From: Blautia faecis
GTDB taxonomy: Bacteria; Bacillota; Clostridia; Lachnospirales; Lachnospiraceae
Direction: 5' to 3'
Length of the DNA: 61,413 nt
Assembly: GCF_020554845.1 (NCBI RefSeq)
Contig: NZ_JAJCIA010000024.1
Coordinates: forward strand, 1 to 61,413
Shown one piece after another: positions 51,225 to 59,814 of this stretch. The position numbers and the translations under genes were made by a program. The notes beneath the pieces were generated by a model. It did not search any database, was not told the DNA's origin, and saw only the letters and a program-made list of their open reading frames with translations. Position 1 is the first letter of the stretch; each line of letters opens with the position of its first letter.

Positions 51225-52247
51225 TTAGTACAGTTTAGCCATCTCTTCGATGTTGTCTGGGTTGAACTCAAGCGGAGCGCCAAGAACTACTTCTGTACCA
51301 CCGTCATCAGCTGCTGTGATTGTGTAGTCACCAAGGTCACCAGCTGTGAAGGTTTCATCAACAGCACCTGTGATCTCGTCGTTGATCAGAGCGATTGTTG
51401 TCAGAGCGGAAAGCTTTCCAAGACCCTGCATATCCCACAGATAGAAGTATGGGCAGGAATGCTCATCATCAGCACCTGTGTACTCAAGCATCTCAGATGG
51501 AAGTCCAAGACCTGTCAGTTTGCAAGCAGATCCGTTGTCCTGAAGGTATTTAGCAGCTGCAGCGATACCAACTGTTGTAGGTGCGCAGATAACTTTCAGA
51601 TCCGGATATTTCTCAAGAAGAGCTGCTGTCTGGTCTGTGGATTTCTGTGGCTCGTCATCGCCATATGCAACTTCTACAAGCTCAAGCTTGGAATATTTGT
51701 CATCCTCTTCCATAATCTTCTTCATAGCGTCGATCCATGCGTTCTGGTTTGCAGCCTGAGAAGTAGCGGAAAGAATTGCGAACTGTCCCTCTCCACCGGA
51801 GATATCAAGGCAAGCATCAAGAAGAGCCTGTCCTACAGCAACAGTACCAGCCTGGTTGACGAAGATCTGACGGCTGTCTGGGTTTGTAGCAGAGTCGAAG
51901 CAGGAGATCTTGATTCCTTCATCCATAGCTTCCTGTAATTTAGCCTGAAGAGCGTTTACGTCGTTTGCGGAGATGCAAATTGCATCGTAGTCCTGAGAGA
52001 TCAGGTTGTCAAGAACTTTGATCTGAGCATCTGCTGTAGCTGCCTCTGGGTAAACAGTATCAACGGTAGCGCCCTCTGCCTCAGCTGTCTCTACGAAAGA
52101 TTTTGCAGCGATTTCGAAGAATGCGTTACCAGCGGATTTACCAACCAGTGCGATTTTCTTTCCGTCAGCGGAACCAGCCATAGCCGGAACTGCGGATCCA
52201 AGGATCATTGCTCCACAAAGAAGTGCGCTTACGATTTTTTTGTTCAT
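51225..52247 (-). CDS. Sugar-binding protein (RhaS/LsrB-like, SBP family 4)
   Basis: A 340-residue periplasmic-binding-fold receptor (peripla_BP_4). Signal MNKKIVSALLCGAMILGSAVPAMA; the cysteine at 11 is inside the hydrophobic core and not a plausible lipobox, so it should be cleaved after AMA. IALVGKSAGNAFFEIAAKSFVETAEAEGA and DAICISANDVNALQAKLQEAMDEGIKISCFDS match the rhamnose/autoinducer-2 binding subgroup. Last gene of the importer operon, after two separate permeases and a double ATPase, an arrangement known from RhaSPQT and LsrACDB. The actual sugar is unknown. Confidence 0.88.
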   Translation of the reverse strand: MNKKIVSALLCGAMILGSAVPAMAGSADGKKIALVGKSAGNAFFEIAAKSFVETAEAEGATVDTVYPEAATADAQIKVLDNLISQDYDAICISANDVNALQAKLQEAMDEGIKISCFDSATNPDSRQIFVNQAGTVAVGQALLDACLDISGGEGQFAILSATSQAANQNAWIDAMKKIMEEDDKYSKLELVEVAYGDDEPQKSTDQTAALLEKYPDLKVICAPTTVGIAAAAKYLQDNGSACKLTGLGLPSEMLEYTGADDEHSCPYFYLWDMQGLGKLSALTTIALINDEITGAVDETFTAGDLGDYTITAADDGGTEVVLGAPLEFNPDNIEEMAKLY

Positions 52248-52406
52248 GTTTTTTTCCTCCCATGGAATAATATAGTTTTTGGTAACGGTTCAGCATTCCA
52301 CCATCAGTGAAACAGCCGACAGTTACAGTTTTTATTTGCAACTGCTCCGCCTTCTGCGAAGCAGTTTACAAGCTTATAAAAAATATGAGTTAGTTGTTAA
52401 GGAATT

Positions 52407-53411
52407 TTATTTTGCTGTTTTTGCTTTTTTCTGAATTTCTTTAATGATATTTGGAAGTGCAACTGCACCGATCAGAAGAACACCAATGATCAGCAGGATA
52501 ACCTGCGGATGGATATTTCTCTGTCCAAGTCCAACACGAAGGCAGACGATGATAAATGCGGAAATCAGACCGCCTGCGATATTACCTTTACCACCTGTGG
52601 AGGAGATTCCTCCGAATACTGCCATTGCAATGGCATCCATCTCAAATCCGTTACCAGTTGTGGTATTTGCACCGAATGAGGAAGACATCAGGAACAGTGC
52701 ACACAGTCCGGAGATGGTTCCCATCAGAGTGTAGATCACGAAACGGATCTTCTGTACATGGATTCCGGAGTAGTAAGCTGCAAGACGGTTGGTACCGATT
52801 GCATATACTCTGCGTCCGAAGGTACATTTTCCAAGGATAACTGCTGCAATGATTCCAAGGATCAGAACCAGGAAAAGAATGTAAGGAACACGTCCTACTT
52901 TTCCGCCAAGTGCAGCAAAACCTTCTGTGTTTGTTACGGAAATACTTCCACCACTTCCAAGAACGATCTCTGCAATACCTCTGAAAATGATCTGGGTTGC
53001 AAGTGTTACGATCATTGGAGGCAGTTCTTCAAATCTGGTAAGGACAAATGCGTTTACAGCACCGCAAAGGGATCCAACCAGAAGTGTGGCAAGGATTACC
53101 ACGATGAATGGAGCTCCTGTGTTTGCCACAATACAAGCCATTGTTGCGGAGAGACACACGATAGATCCAACGGAAATATCGATCTCGCCAAGTACCAGAA
53201 TGTATGCCATCGGCAGCATCAAGAAGATTTCTGCCAGATAAACAGGCATCTGGCGGAGCAGACTCTTCAGATTATAGAACTCAGAAAAGTTTGCGCAGAA
53301 AATATTTACTGCAATAAACAGGAGTACCAGAATGCCTTCCCAGCTGAAGATCATCTGTTTCACAGGGCTTTTCGGCACGTTGTTAATACTTCTTCCAGAT
53401 TTTCCAGCCAT
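52407..53411 (-). CDS. Sugar ABC transporter permease (RhaQ-like)
   Basis: A 334-residue permease of the BPD_transp_2 fold with about nine helices. LGEIDISVGSIVCLSATMACIVA and the NAFVLTRFEELPPMIVTLATQIIFRG segments are family hallmarks of ribose/rhamnose-type permeases. The FGGISSTGGKGNIAGGLISAFIIVCLRVGL near the C-terminus is also typical. It starts two bases after its partner permease ends. Confidence 0.9.
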   Translation of the reverse strand: MAGKSGRSINNVPKSPVKQMIFSWEGILVLLFIAVNIFCANFSEFYNLKSLLRQMPVYLAEIFLMLPMAYILVLGEIDISVGSIVCLSATMACIVANTGAPFIVVILATLLVGSLCGAVNAFVLTRFEELPPMIVTLATQIIFRGIAEIVLGSGGSISVTNTEGFAALGGKVGRVPYILFLVLILGIIAAVILGKCTFGRRVYAIGTNRLAAYYSGIHVQKIRFVIYTLMGTISGLCALFLMSSSFGANTTTGNGFEMDAIAMAVFGGISSTGGKGNIAGGLISAFIIVCLRVGLGQRNIHPQVILLIIGVLLIGAVALPNIIKEIQKKAKTAK

Positions 53412-53413
53412 GA

Positions 53414-54409
53414 TTACATCTCCCTTCCCTTTAATGCATTTTTGTCAGCTGTACGCTGTAAAACAATGTTTACAACAACTACTACAAGAATGATAACACC
53501 CTTGATGGTATTCAGCCACAGCTGATCGAAGAATGGGATCAGCGGAAGTGCTTTTGCGATGGTTGCAAGGATCAGAGATCCAAGAAGAGCACCAAGTACT
53601 GTACCACGTCCACCACTCATGCTTACACCACCGATAACGCAGGCTGCGATAACATCCATCTCACCGCCCTGCTGCATATCAGGCATTGCAGAAGCGTAAA
53701 TGGAAACCTGAAGGGCTCCGCCAAGACCTGCAAGAAGGCCCATGATAGTGTAAACAAGAAGCTTAATATTCTTTACATTAATACCGGAAACTTCAGCTGC
53801 GCTCGGGTTACTTCCTACTGCATAGATTCTTCTTCCGATGGTAGTCCATTTCATGAATACGAAGAAGATCACATAGCAAAGGATGATCACCCAGATTACA
53901 AGGCTCATTCCCAGGAATTTTGTTGTTGCAAAATTTTTAAATTCACCAAGGGCTGCTGCACTTGCCCACTCACCATTGTGGGAAACCAGATATCCCATTG
54001 CACGGTAGATGTACATGAAGCCCATTGTGGCAATGATCGGAGGAACATCCGCTCTGGAGATCACAAGACCTACCAGGAAACCACATGCGATTCCGATTGC
54101 CAGTGCGATCACAAATGCCAGGAAAGTACTGGAAATGTGTTCATATTTCAGAAGCATACCAATTGACATACCAGTCAATGCCAGAGTAGACATGATGGAA
54201 ATATCAATTCCACCTACCAGCATAACACACAGCATACCAAGTGACATTACCATTGTTACAGCATTGTTTTTCAACATATCCGTCAGAGACTTGAATGTAA
54301 GGAATGACGGGCTGATGATTGTGATTACTACGAAAAGCAGAACCAGGATCACTGCAAGCAGTGCTTCACGGGAACCTGTCAGCTTTTTCATGAAAGATTT
54401 CTTTTCCAT
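53414..54409 (-). CDS. Sugar ABC transporter permease (RhaP-like)
   Basis: A 331-residue permease, same fold as its neighbour and its heterodimer partner. VGGIDISIMSTLALTGMSIGMLL and GGVSMSGGRGTVLGALLGSLILATIAKAL are the matching hallmarks. Its ATG overlaps the ATPase stop by one base (TAATG type). Together with the neighbour this gives the two-permease form rather than the RbsC homodimer. Confidence 0.9.
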   Translation of the reverse strand: MEKKSFMKKLTGSREALLAVILVLLFVVITIISPSFLTFKSLTDMLKNNAVTMVMSLGMLCVMLVGGIDISIMSTLALTGMSIGMLLKYEHISSTFLAFVIALAIGIACGFLVGLVISRADVPPIIATMGFMYIYRAMGYLVSHNGEWASAAALGEFKNFATTKFLGMSLVIWVIILCYVIFFVFMKWTTIGRRIYAVGSNPSAAEVSGINVKNIKLLVYTIMGLLAGLGGALQVSIYASAMPDMQQGGEMDVIAACVIGGVSMSGGRGTVLGALLGSLILATIAKALPLIPFFDQLWLNTIKGVIILVVVVVNIVLQRTADKNALKGREM

Positions 54410-55920
54410 TATTTAGCTGCCCCCTTTCCGGTTGTACCTTTCTCCATAGCCAGCTCAAGGATCATCTCCTGAGTTGCTTCGCCTCTTCCCAGCTCACCAG
54501 TCTTACGTCCGTTACACATTACAACGATTCGGTCAGACATTCCCAGGATTTCAGGCATTTCAGAGGAAATCAGGATAATTGCGTAACCCTTCTTTGCAAG
54601 ATCACCCATGATCGCATAAATCTCAGCCTTGGCACCAACGTCAACACCTTTTGTAGGCTCATCCATGATGACCACCTTCATCTCCTGGCTAAGAGCCTTG
54701 GCAACTACAACCTTCTGCTGGTTACCACCGGACAGAGAGCTTGCAGGCTGGAAAATATCAACAGCCTTTGTATCAACCTCTTCCAGAAGTCTCTTGGAAA
54801 GATCTCTTTCTGTCTTCTCGTCATTGAAGCCGTTCTTCGCATATTTGCTGATAGTCGGAAGTGTTACGTTTCTTCCAAGTCCCCAGCTCATGATCAGACC
54901 TTCCTTCTGACGATCCTCCGGAAGAAGGATAATTCCTTCTTTCATTGCGTCAGATGGCTGTTTGATATGTACTTCTTTTCCCTCCAGATAAACCTTACCT
55001 TCATCTGGATTTGTGATTCCACAGACGCTCTCTACAACTTCTGTACGTCCTGCACCAACCAGACCTGTAAGACCTACGATCTCGCCAGCGCGTACATTGA
55101 AGGAAACATCTTTGAAATATCCGGTACGGGATAAGTGCTCGATACGAAGCATCTCATCACCAATCTTAACCTCCGGTTTCGGGAACAGATCCTTGATCTC
55201 ACGGCCAACCATGGCTTTAATCAGGTCTGCATTGGTGATTCCGTCTACATCATAGGTACCAATATACTGAGAGTCACGGAAAACAGTAACTCTGCTTGCC
55301 AGGCGGTACATATCCTCAAAACGATGGGAAATGAAGATAATGGAAACGCCTTTTTCTTTCAACTGATCTACGATTCTGTAAAGCTCCTCGGATTCTCTCT
55401 TTGTAAGAGAAGCGGTAGGCTCATCCAGGATAACAATCTTTGCATTTGTGGACAATGCCTTTGCGATCTCAACCATCTGCTGCTGGGCCACACTTAAGGT
55501 TCCCATTTCTGCTGTGGAATCGAAATCTGCATTCAGCTGCTTCAGAAGCTTATTTGCCTCCTCATTCATAGCTTTCCACTGGATTATGTGATTCTTCTTG
55601 ATCTCATGTCCCATAAAAATATTTTCAGCTACTGTTAAATGTGGATAGGATGTGGGGTGCTGATAAACAGCTGCAATTCCTGCTTCCTGTGCATCCTTCG
55701 GACCTTTGAAATCCACTTTTTCTCCAAACAGGTACATTTCGCCTTCTTCTGCTTTATGTACACCGGTAATTACTTTAATGAAGGTAGATTTACCTGCACC
55801 GTTTTCGCCCATCAGTGCGTGAACTTCGCCAGGCTTTAACTGGAACTGTACATTGTTCAGTGCTTTAACGCCGGGGAAAATTTTCGTAATGCCTTTTAAT
55901 TCAAGAACATATTCAGACAC
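54409..55920 (-). CDS. Sugar ABC transporter ATPase, two domains (RhaT/RbsA type)
   Basis: A 503-residue double ATPase. The first domain has Walker A GENGAGKST, signature LSVAQQQMVEIAKAL and Walker B IVILDEPTASLT. The second has a degenerate P-loop (GLVGAGRTEVVES), signature LSGGNQQKVVVAKAL and VVIMDEPTKGVDVGAKAEIYAI. Typical of CUT2 importers. It is the first gene of the importer operon, behind an array of repeated operators, and is divergent from the two-component genes. Confidence 0.92.
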   Translation of the reverse strand: MSEYVLELKGITKIFPGVKALNNVQFQLKPGEVHALMGENGAGKSTFIKVITGVHKAEEGEMYLFGEKVDFKGPKDAQEAGIAAVYQHPTSYPHLTVAENIFMGHEIKKNHIIQWKAMNEEANKLLKQLNADFDSTAEMGTLSVAQQQMVEIAKALSTNAKIVILDEPTASLTKRESEELYRIVDQLKEKGVSIIFISHRFEDMYRLASRVTVFRDSQYIGTYDVDGITNADLIKAMVGREIKDLFPKPEVKIGDEMLRIEHLSRTGYFKDVSFNVRAGEIVGLTGLVGAGRTEVVESVCGITNPDEGKVYLEGKEVHIKQPSDAMKEGIILLPEDRQKEGLIMSWGLGRNVTLPTISKYAKNGFNDEKTERDLSKRLLEEVDTKAVDIFQPASSLSGGNQQKVVVAKALSQEMKVVIMDEPTKGVDVGAKAEIYAIMGDLAKKGYAIILISSEMPEILGMSDRIVVMCNGRKTGELGRGEATQEMILELAMEKGTTGKGAAK

Positions 55921-55984
55921 GGCTTTTTCTCCTCCCTTTCTTGATCTGTTATTATTCTACCACCTGTGCACTTTGTTTGAAAAT

Positions 55985-56062
55985 GGGAAAATATTTTGAA
56001 ACAGGGTAAAATATTTTCCACTTAATGGGTAAAATTTTCCACTGATCTTAAAAATATTCCAC
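55985..56062. promoter_or_regulatory. Repeated operator array before the RhaT-like gene
   Basis: GGGAAAATATTTTGA (55985), GGGTAAAATATTTTCC (56004) and GGGTAAAATTTTCC (56027) are direct repeats 19 and 23 bases apart, each also a near palindrome; a weaker TTAAAAATATTCCAC is at 56048. They sit just upstream of a minus-strand promoter-like TTTCAA-17-TAGAAT and are a good candidate site for the divergent AraC-type response regulator. The rest of 55921-56239 holds a plus-strand TATAAT stretch near 56093-56100 and a CTCCGG/CCGGAG leader hairpin at 56203-56220. Confidence 0.5.
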
Positions 56063-56239
56063 AAAGCAAGGTACTTTTAGTCTCGTATTTTGGATATAAT
56101 TGTGGTATGATAGGTGTGGCATTTTTTATTAATACGTTTTTATAACCTTACAGATAACTGTTCATTTCTTTCGCAGTTACTGTCATTTCACTAATCAGGA
56201 GCTCCGGTGATTTCCGGAGGGATATAACGGAGATTCATT

Positions 56240-57787
56240 ATGAAATTACTGATCGTAGACGATGAAGAGCTCACCCGTACCGGTGTGATTTCTTCCATTG
56301 ACTGGCAATCCATCGGAATCCAGGAAGTGCTTCAGGCAGATGATGGAATAAACGGAATTGAAATGGCCAGGGTACACAGACCGGACATTGTACTATGCGA
56401 TGTGCGTATGCCCCGTCTGGATGGAATCGCAATGCTGGAACAGCTGGAAGAAATTCTTCCTGATATTGTTCCTGTTTTTATGAGCGGATATTCGGATAAG
56501 GAATATCTAAAGGCTGCCATCAAGCTAAAAGCCGTCAATTATATAGAGAAACCTCTGAACCCAGTGGAAATCCGGGATGCCATTATGGAAGCCCGTGATC
56601 TTTGCCTGGAGAAAAAACGCACCCGGCAAAATGCGTCCATCCATTCCATGGAAAGCGCTTCCCGCCTGGCACTTCTTCTCACCCAGCCTTTCGCACATGC
56701 GAAGGAAAGTATTGATCAGCTCATAGCGGAGCTGTCTCTGTCTATCAGCAATACCACTCCTTTTACTGCAATTGTGCTTAAAACCGATACAGAGGAGGAG
56801 CTTCCTCTTTCAGAGGCAAACGCCATGTTTCTGTCAGTCCGGGAATTTTTAAAAACCTTCCATATAGATTGTATTTTTGCAGAAAAGCGTGTGCAGTATA
56901 TGGTTTACTTTTTGTTTGGTTCCACTCCCGGAGCTGCCGTTCGAAAAAGTATTGAAGAATTTTTCTGTAATCTGTATTCCCGCTGCACCAGATTCTGCAT
57001 CGCAGCCGGAGACACTGTTACAGGTATTTCCAGAGCTTATCAGTCCTATACTTCTGCTGTTATTTCCCTGCAGAGCAGCTTCTTTTTCCCCACAGGTACC
57101 TTTCTGTCTCCTTTTTATCAGGCACCTGTTTCCGAAACAGCCGCAGAGCTTTCTGCCAGTCCGGAGAATGAATTTCTCACTCTTCTCACTGAAAAAAATA
57201 AGGAAAAAGCAAAAGCTTTCCTTGATAATCTGTTCCTGTATTATAACCAGAATCAGAATGTTCTGCCTAACCAGGCCAAGGATCTCTATTACAAATTATT
57301 CCGTGCTTTGGATAATGCTGCGCGTCAGCTGAAGCTAACTTTGTCCGATACCCAGGAAAATTTAATAGACACATTGGAGAAGATTTTTTCCTATAATGAG
57401 ATGCACCAGAAGCTGGTGAAAAAGACAGAATTTTTTTTCCAGACAGCAGTCAGCACAGAAGAAGAAAATTCTACTATTTTTCTAATCAAAGATTACATCG
57501 GACAGAAATATATGAACGAGACCTTATCTGTGAAGGATATCAGTGATCATGTATTTTTATCAACCTCGTATGTGTGTACCTTCTTCAAAAATGAGACCGG
57601 TCAGACTTTAAATCAGTACCTCACAGAATACAGAATGGAAAAGGCCAAGCAGCTGCTGTCTGACCCCAGGTATAAAATTACGGATATTTCCTCGCGGGTG
57701 GGGTACAGTGACGGGAATTATTTCGGTAAAAGTTTTAAGAAGTATACAGGTTTTTCTCCTTCTGAATATCGAGAGAAGATGAGTTAG
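56240..57787 (+). CDS. AraC-type response regulator (YesN family)
   Basis: 515 residues. N-terminal receiver domain with D7/D8 in LLIVDDEE, phospho-acceptor D54 in IVLCDVRMP and the lysine of VNYIEKPLNP. A ~270-residue middle region of unknown role, as usual for YesN. C-terminal AraC DNA-binding domain (LSVKDISDHVFLSTSYVCTFFKNETGQ and ITDISSRVGYSDGNYFGKSFKKYTGFSPSEYREK). GGAG is eight bases before the ATG. It is phosphorylated by the kinase encoded next. Its likely target is the divergent sugar importer. Confidence 0.93.
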   Translation: MKLLIVDDEELTRTGVISSIDWQSIGIQEVLQADDGINGIEMARVHRPDIVLCDVRMPRLDGIAMLEQLEEILPDIVPVFMSGYSDKEYLKAAIKLKAVNYIEKPLNPVEIRDAIMEARDLCLEKKRTRQNASIHSMESASRLALLLTQPFAHAKESIDQLIAELSLSISNTTPFTAIVLKTDTEEELPLSEANAMFLSVREFLKTFHIDCIFAEKRVQYMVYFLFGSTPGAAVRKSIEEFFCNLYSRCTRFCIAAGDTVTGISRAYQSYTSAVISLQSSFFFPTGTFLSPFYQAPVSETAAELSASPENEFLTLLTEKNKEKAKAFLDNLFLYYNQNQNVLPNQAKDLYYKLFRALDNAARQLKLTLSDTQENLIDTLEKIFSYNEMHQKLVKKTEFFFQTAVSTEEENSTIFLIKDYIGQKYMNETLSVKDISDHVFLSTSYVCTFFKNETGQTLNQYLTEYRMEKAKQLLSDPRYKITDISSRVGYSDGNYFGKSFKKYTGFSPSEYREKMS

Positions 57788-57859
57788 TTTCATGCGCCGC
57801 ACAAAAAAACTTTTATGTATCCCAAAATATCTGCATAGTTTTAAGGAGTGTGAAATAAT

Positions 57860-59689
57860 TTGCATAAGCTTAAGCAATGGTACCAGGATCTGAACCTGCA
57901 GTCCAAGTTTACCCTGGTACTTCTTTTGATCGTGTCAATTCCTGCGATCGCCATTATCTTCTTTTTTTATGGAAGAGCCTACGACATGGTAGTTTCCTAT
58001 ACGATCCGCCAGGAACAGGACCGGTCTGCAGAAACGGCGCCGTTGATAGAAGAATCCATTCAGAAAGTCCTGGATGTAAGTGAAGAAATTTCTTCCCTTG
58101 ATTTTTACCAGACACTTTTTAAAAATGCCATAACCGACTCCTTCACGGATCTGGCAGATTCCCCGGATGCGGCATCTTTTTCCCAAAAGGTAGATCAGCT
58201 GATCACTGGTACACCTGTTACCAATGTCAAAATTTATATGGAGGTACCAAAAGACTCTCCTTCAGACATAAATGCACTTTTAAATAAGGAAGACCTGAAA
58301 GATACTTTTCTATCTCTCGATCAGATCCGTGGAACCTACTGGTATGGTATTTTCCGCGGAAGCCGCGTTTCCCAGCTTTTTTGTCCCTCCTTCTATCTTG
58401 GTACAAAGGAGCAAAAGGCATATGGAAATCAGGCATATATCACCCATGCTTCTGTGATCTATAACAACAGAACTTATGATGCTTATATGGCGGTCTATTA
58501 TTCCGGTCATGATTTTCAGCAGATTCTGTCTGAGAATCTTACTCTGGACGACAGTGTATCTTATATTATGAATGAGCGTAACAACCTGGTTTCTGCTTCC
58601 AGTGATTCTCTCGCCGGAATTTACTGGCTGGATTACGACAAGATCATGGAGTCCTACATGTCCTCCAACAGTTTCGTGGAGCAGGATATTCTAGGGAAAA
58701 CCGTTTACGTTGGTTTCTACCGGATCAAACAGCCAGGCTGGTTTATGGTGACGGTACTTCCCTCCCAGCCCCTGATCAATCAGAGTAATATCCTGGTTTT
58801 GCAGTTTTTATCCATTTATATTGCGGTACTGGTGCTTGCCTTTTTGCTTGCAAGTACCTTGTCCAAATCCATTACAGGGCGAATTTCCTCCGTTATCAGT
58901 CAGATGAGAACAGTCCGTCACGGTCCTCCGGTCCCTATGGACAGCCCAAGTGCGCACGATGAAATTGGTGACCTTATTGATACATACAACTATATGACAC
59001 GCAAAATGAACCAGCTTATGGAAAAACAGGCCCAGGCTGCTGAGGATCTGCGAATTGCCGAGTTTAATTCCCTGCAGGCTCAGATCAATCCCCATTTTCT
59101 TTATAATACCATGGATATGATCAACTGGATGGCCCAGCAGGGACGTACCTCTGAGGTCTGTAACGCAGTGCAAAGTCTTTCCAGATTCTACAAGCTGACA
59201 CTTAGTCGCAAAAAGGGAATCAGTACTATCGCCAAGGAAGAAGAACATGTTTCCATCTATGTTCACCTGCAGAATATGCGCTATCATGACAGCATTTTCT
59301 TCATTTCCGATATTCCGGATGAACTGATGGAATACCAGATTCCAAAGCTGACCCTGCAGCCTGTTATAGAAAATTCCATACTTCACGGCATTCTGGAAAA
59401 AACTTCCAAGTCTGGAACTATTGTACTTACCGGATGGATGGAGGATGGGGATATTGTACTTCTGATTTCTGATGACGGAGTTGGAATCGCGCCGGATAAA
59501 CTGCCCGTGATTCTTTCCGGGGAAGGAACCAGTATTTCAGGTGGAACTAATATTGCGATCTATAATACTCACAGACGGCTTCAAGTGCTTTATGGCGCAG
59601 ATTATGGATTGACTTATTCCAGCGATGTAGGAAAAGGAACTGAAGTGCAAATCCGAATTCCGGCAAAGAAGGATGTAGAAAACAAATAG
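57860..59689 (+). CDS. Sensor histidine kinase (YesM family)
   Basis: Membrane kinase of the His_kinase/LytS-like class, about 610 residues from TTG at 57860-57862, which follows AAGGAG by 11 bases. One helix at about 14-36, an extracytoplasmic sensor domain, a second helix near 310-330, HAMP, then the phospho-acceptor H412 in QAQINPHFLYN, and an ATPase domain with LQPVIENSILHG and LISDDGVGI. Partner of the preceding regulator, 72 bases apart. The sensor domain probably reports the importer's sugar or its binding protein; this is inference. Confidence 0.93.
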   Translation: MHKLKQWYQDLNLQSKFTLVLLLIVSIPAIAIIFFFYGRAYDMVVSYTIRQEQDRSAETAPLIEESIQKVLDVSEEISSLDFYQTLFKNAITDSFTDLADSPDAASFSQKVDQLITGTPVTNVKIYMEVPKDSPSDINALLNKEDLKDTFLSLDQIRGTYWYGIFRGSRVSQLFCPSFYLGTKEQKAYGNQAYITHASVIYNNRTYDAYMAVYYSGHDFQQILSENLTLDDSVSYIMNERNNLVSASSDSLAGIYWLDYDKIMESYMSSNSFVEQDILGKTVYVGFYRIKQPGWFMVTVLPSQPLINQSNILVLQFLSIYIAVLVLAFLLASTLSKSITGRISSVISQMRTVRHGPPVPMDSPSAHDEIGDLIDTYNYMTRKMNQLMEKQAQAAEDLRIAEFNSLQAQINPHFLYNTMDMINWMAQQGRTSEVCNAVQSLSRFYKLTLSRKKGISTIAKEEEHVSIYVHLQNMRYHDSIFFISDIPDELMEYQIPKLTLQPVIENSILHGILEKTSKSGTIVLTGWMEDGDIVLLISDDGVGIAPDKLPVILSGEGTSISGGTNIAIYNTHRRLQVLYGADYGLTYSSDVGKGTEVQIRIPAKKDVENK

Positions 59690-59713
59690 CAGTTTAATCT
59701 TATCATCTACAGC

Positions 59714-59743
59714 AAAAGAGAGAGTCTGACGACTCTCTCTTTT
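59714..59743. terminator. Bidirectional terminator
   Basis: AAAAGAGAGAGTC and GACTCTCTCTTTT form a perfect 13-bp stem with a four-base loop. It lies between the convergent kinase and isomerase-like genes and can serve both. Confidence 0.9.
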
Positions 59744-59814
59744 ACTGAATATGAATATGTGTACAAACCATATAGATGGTCTTATTCTTGCTATTATTTG
59801 CACAGCTTTGAAAA

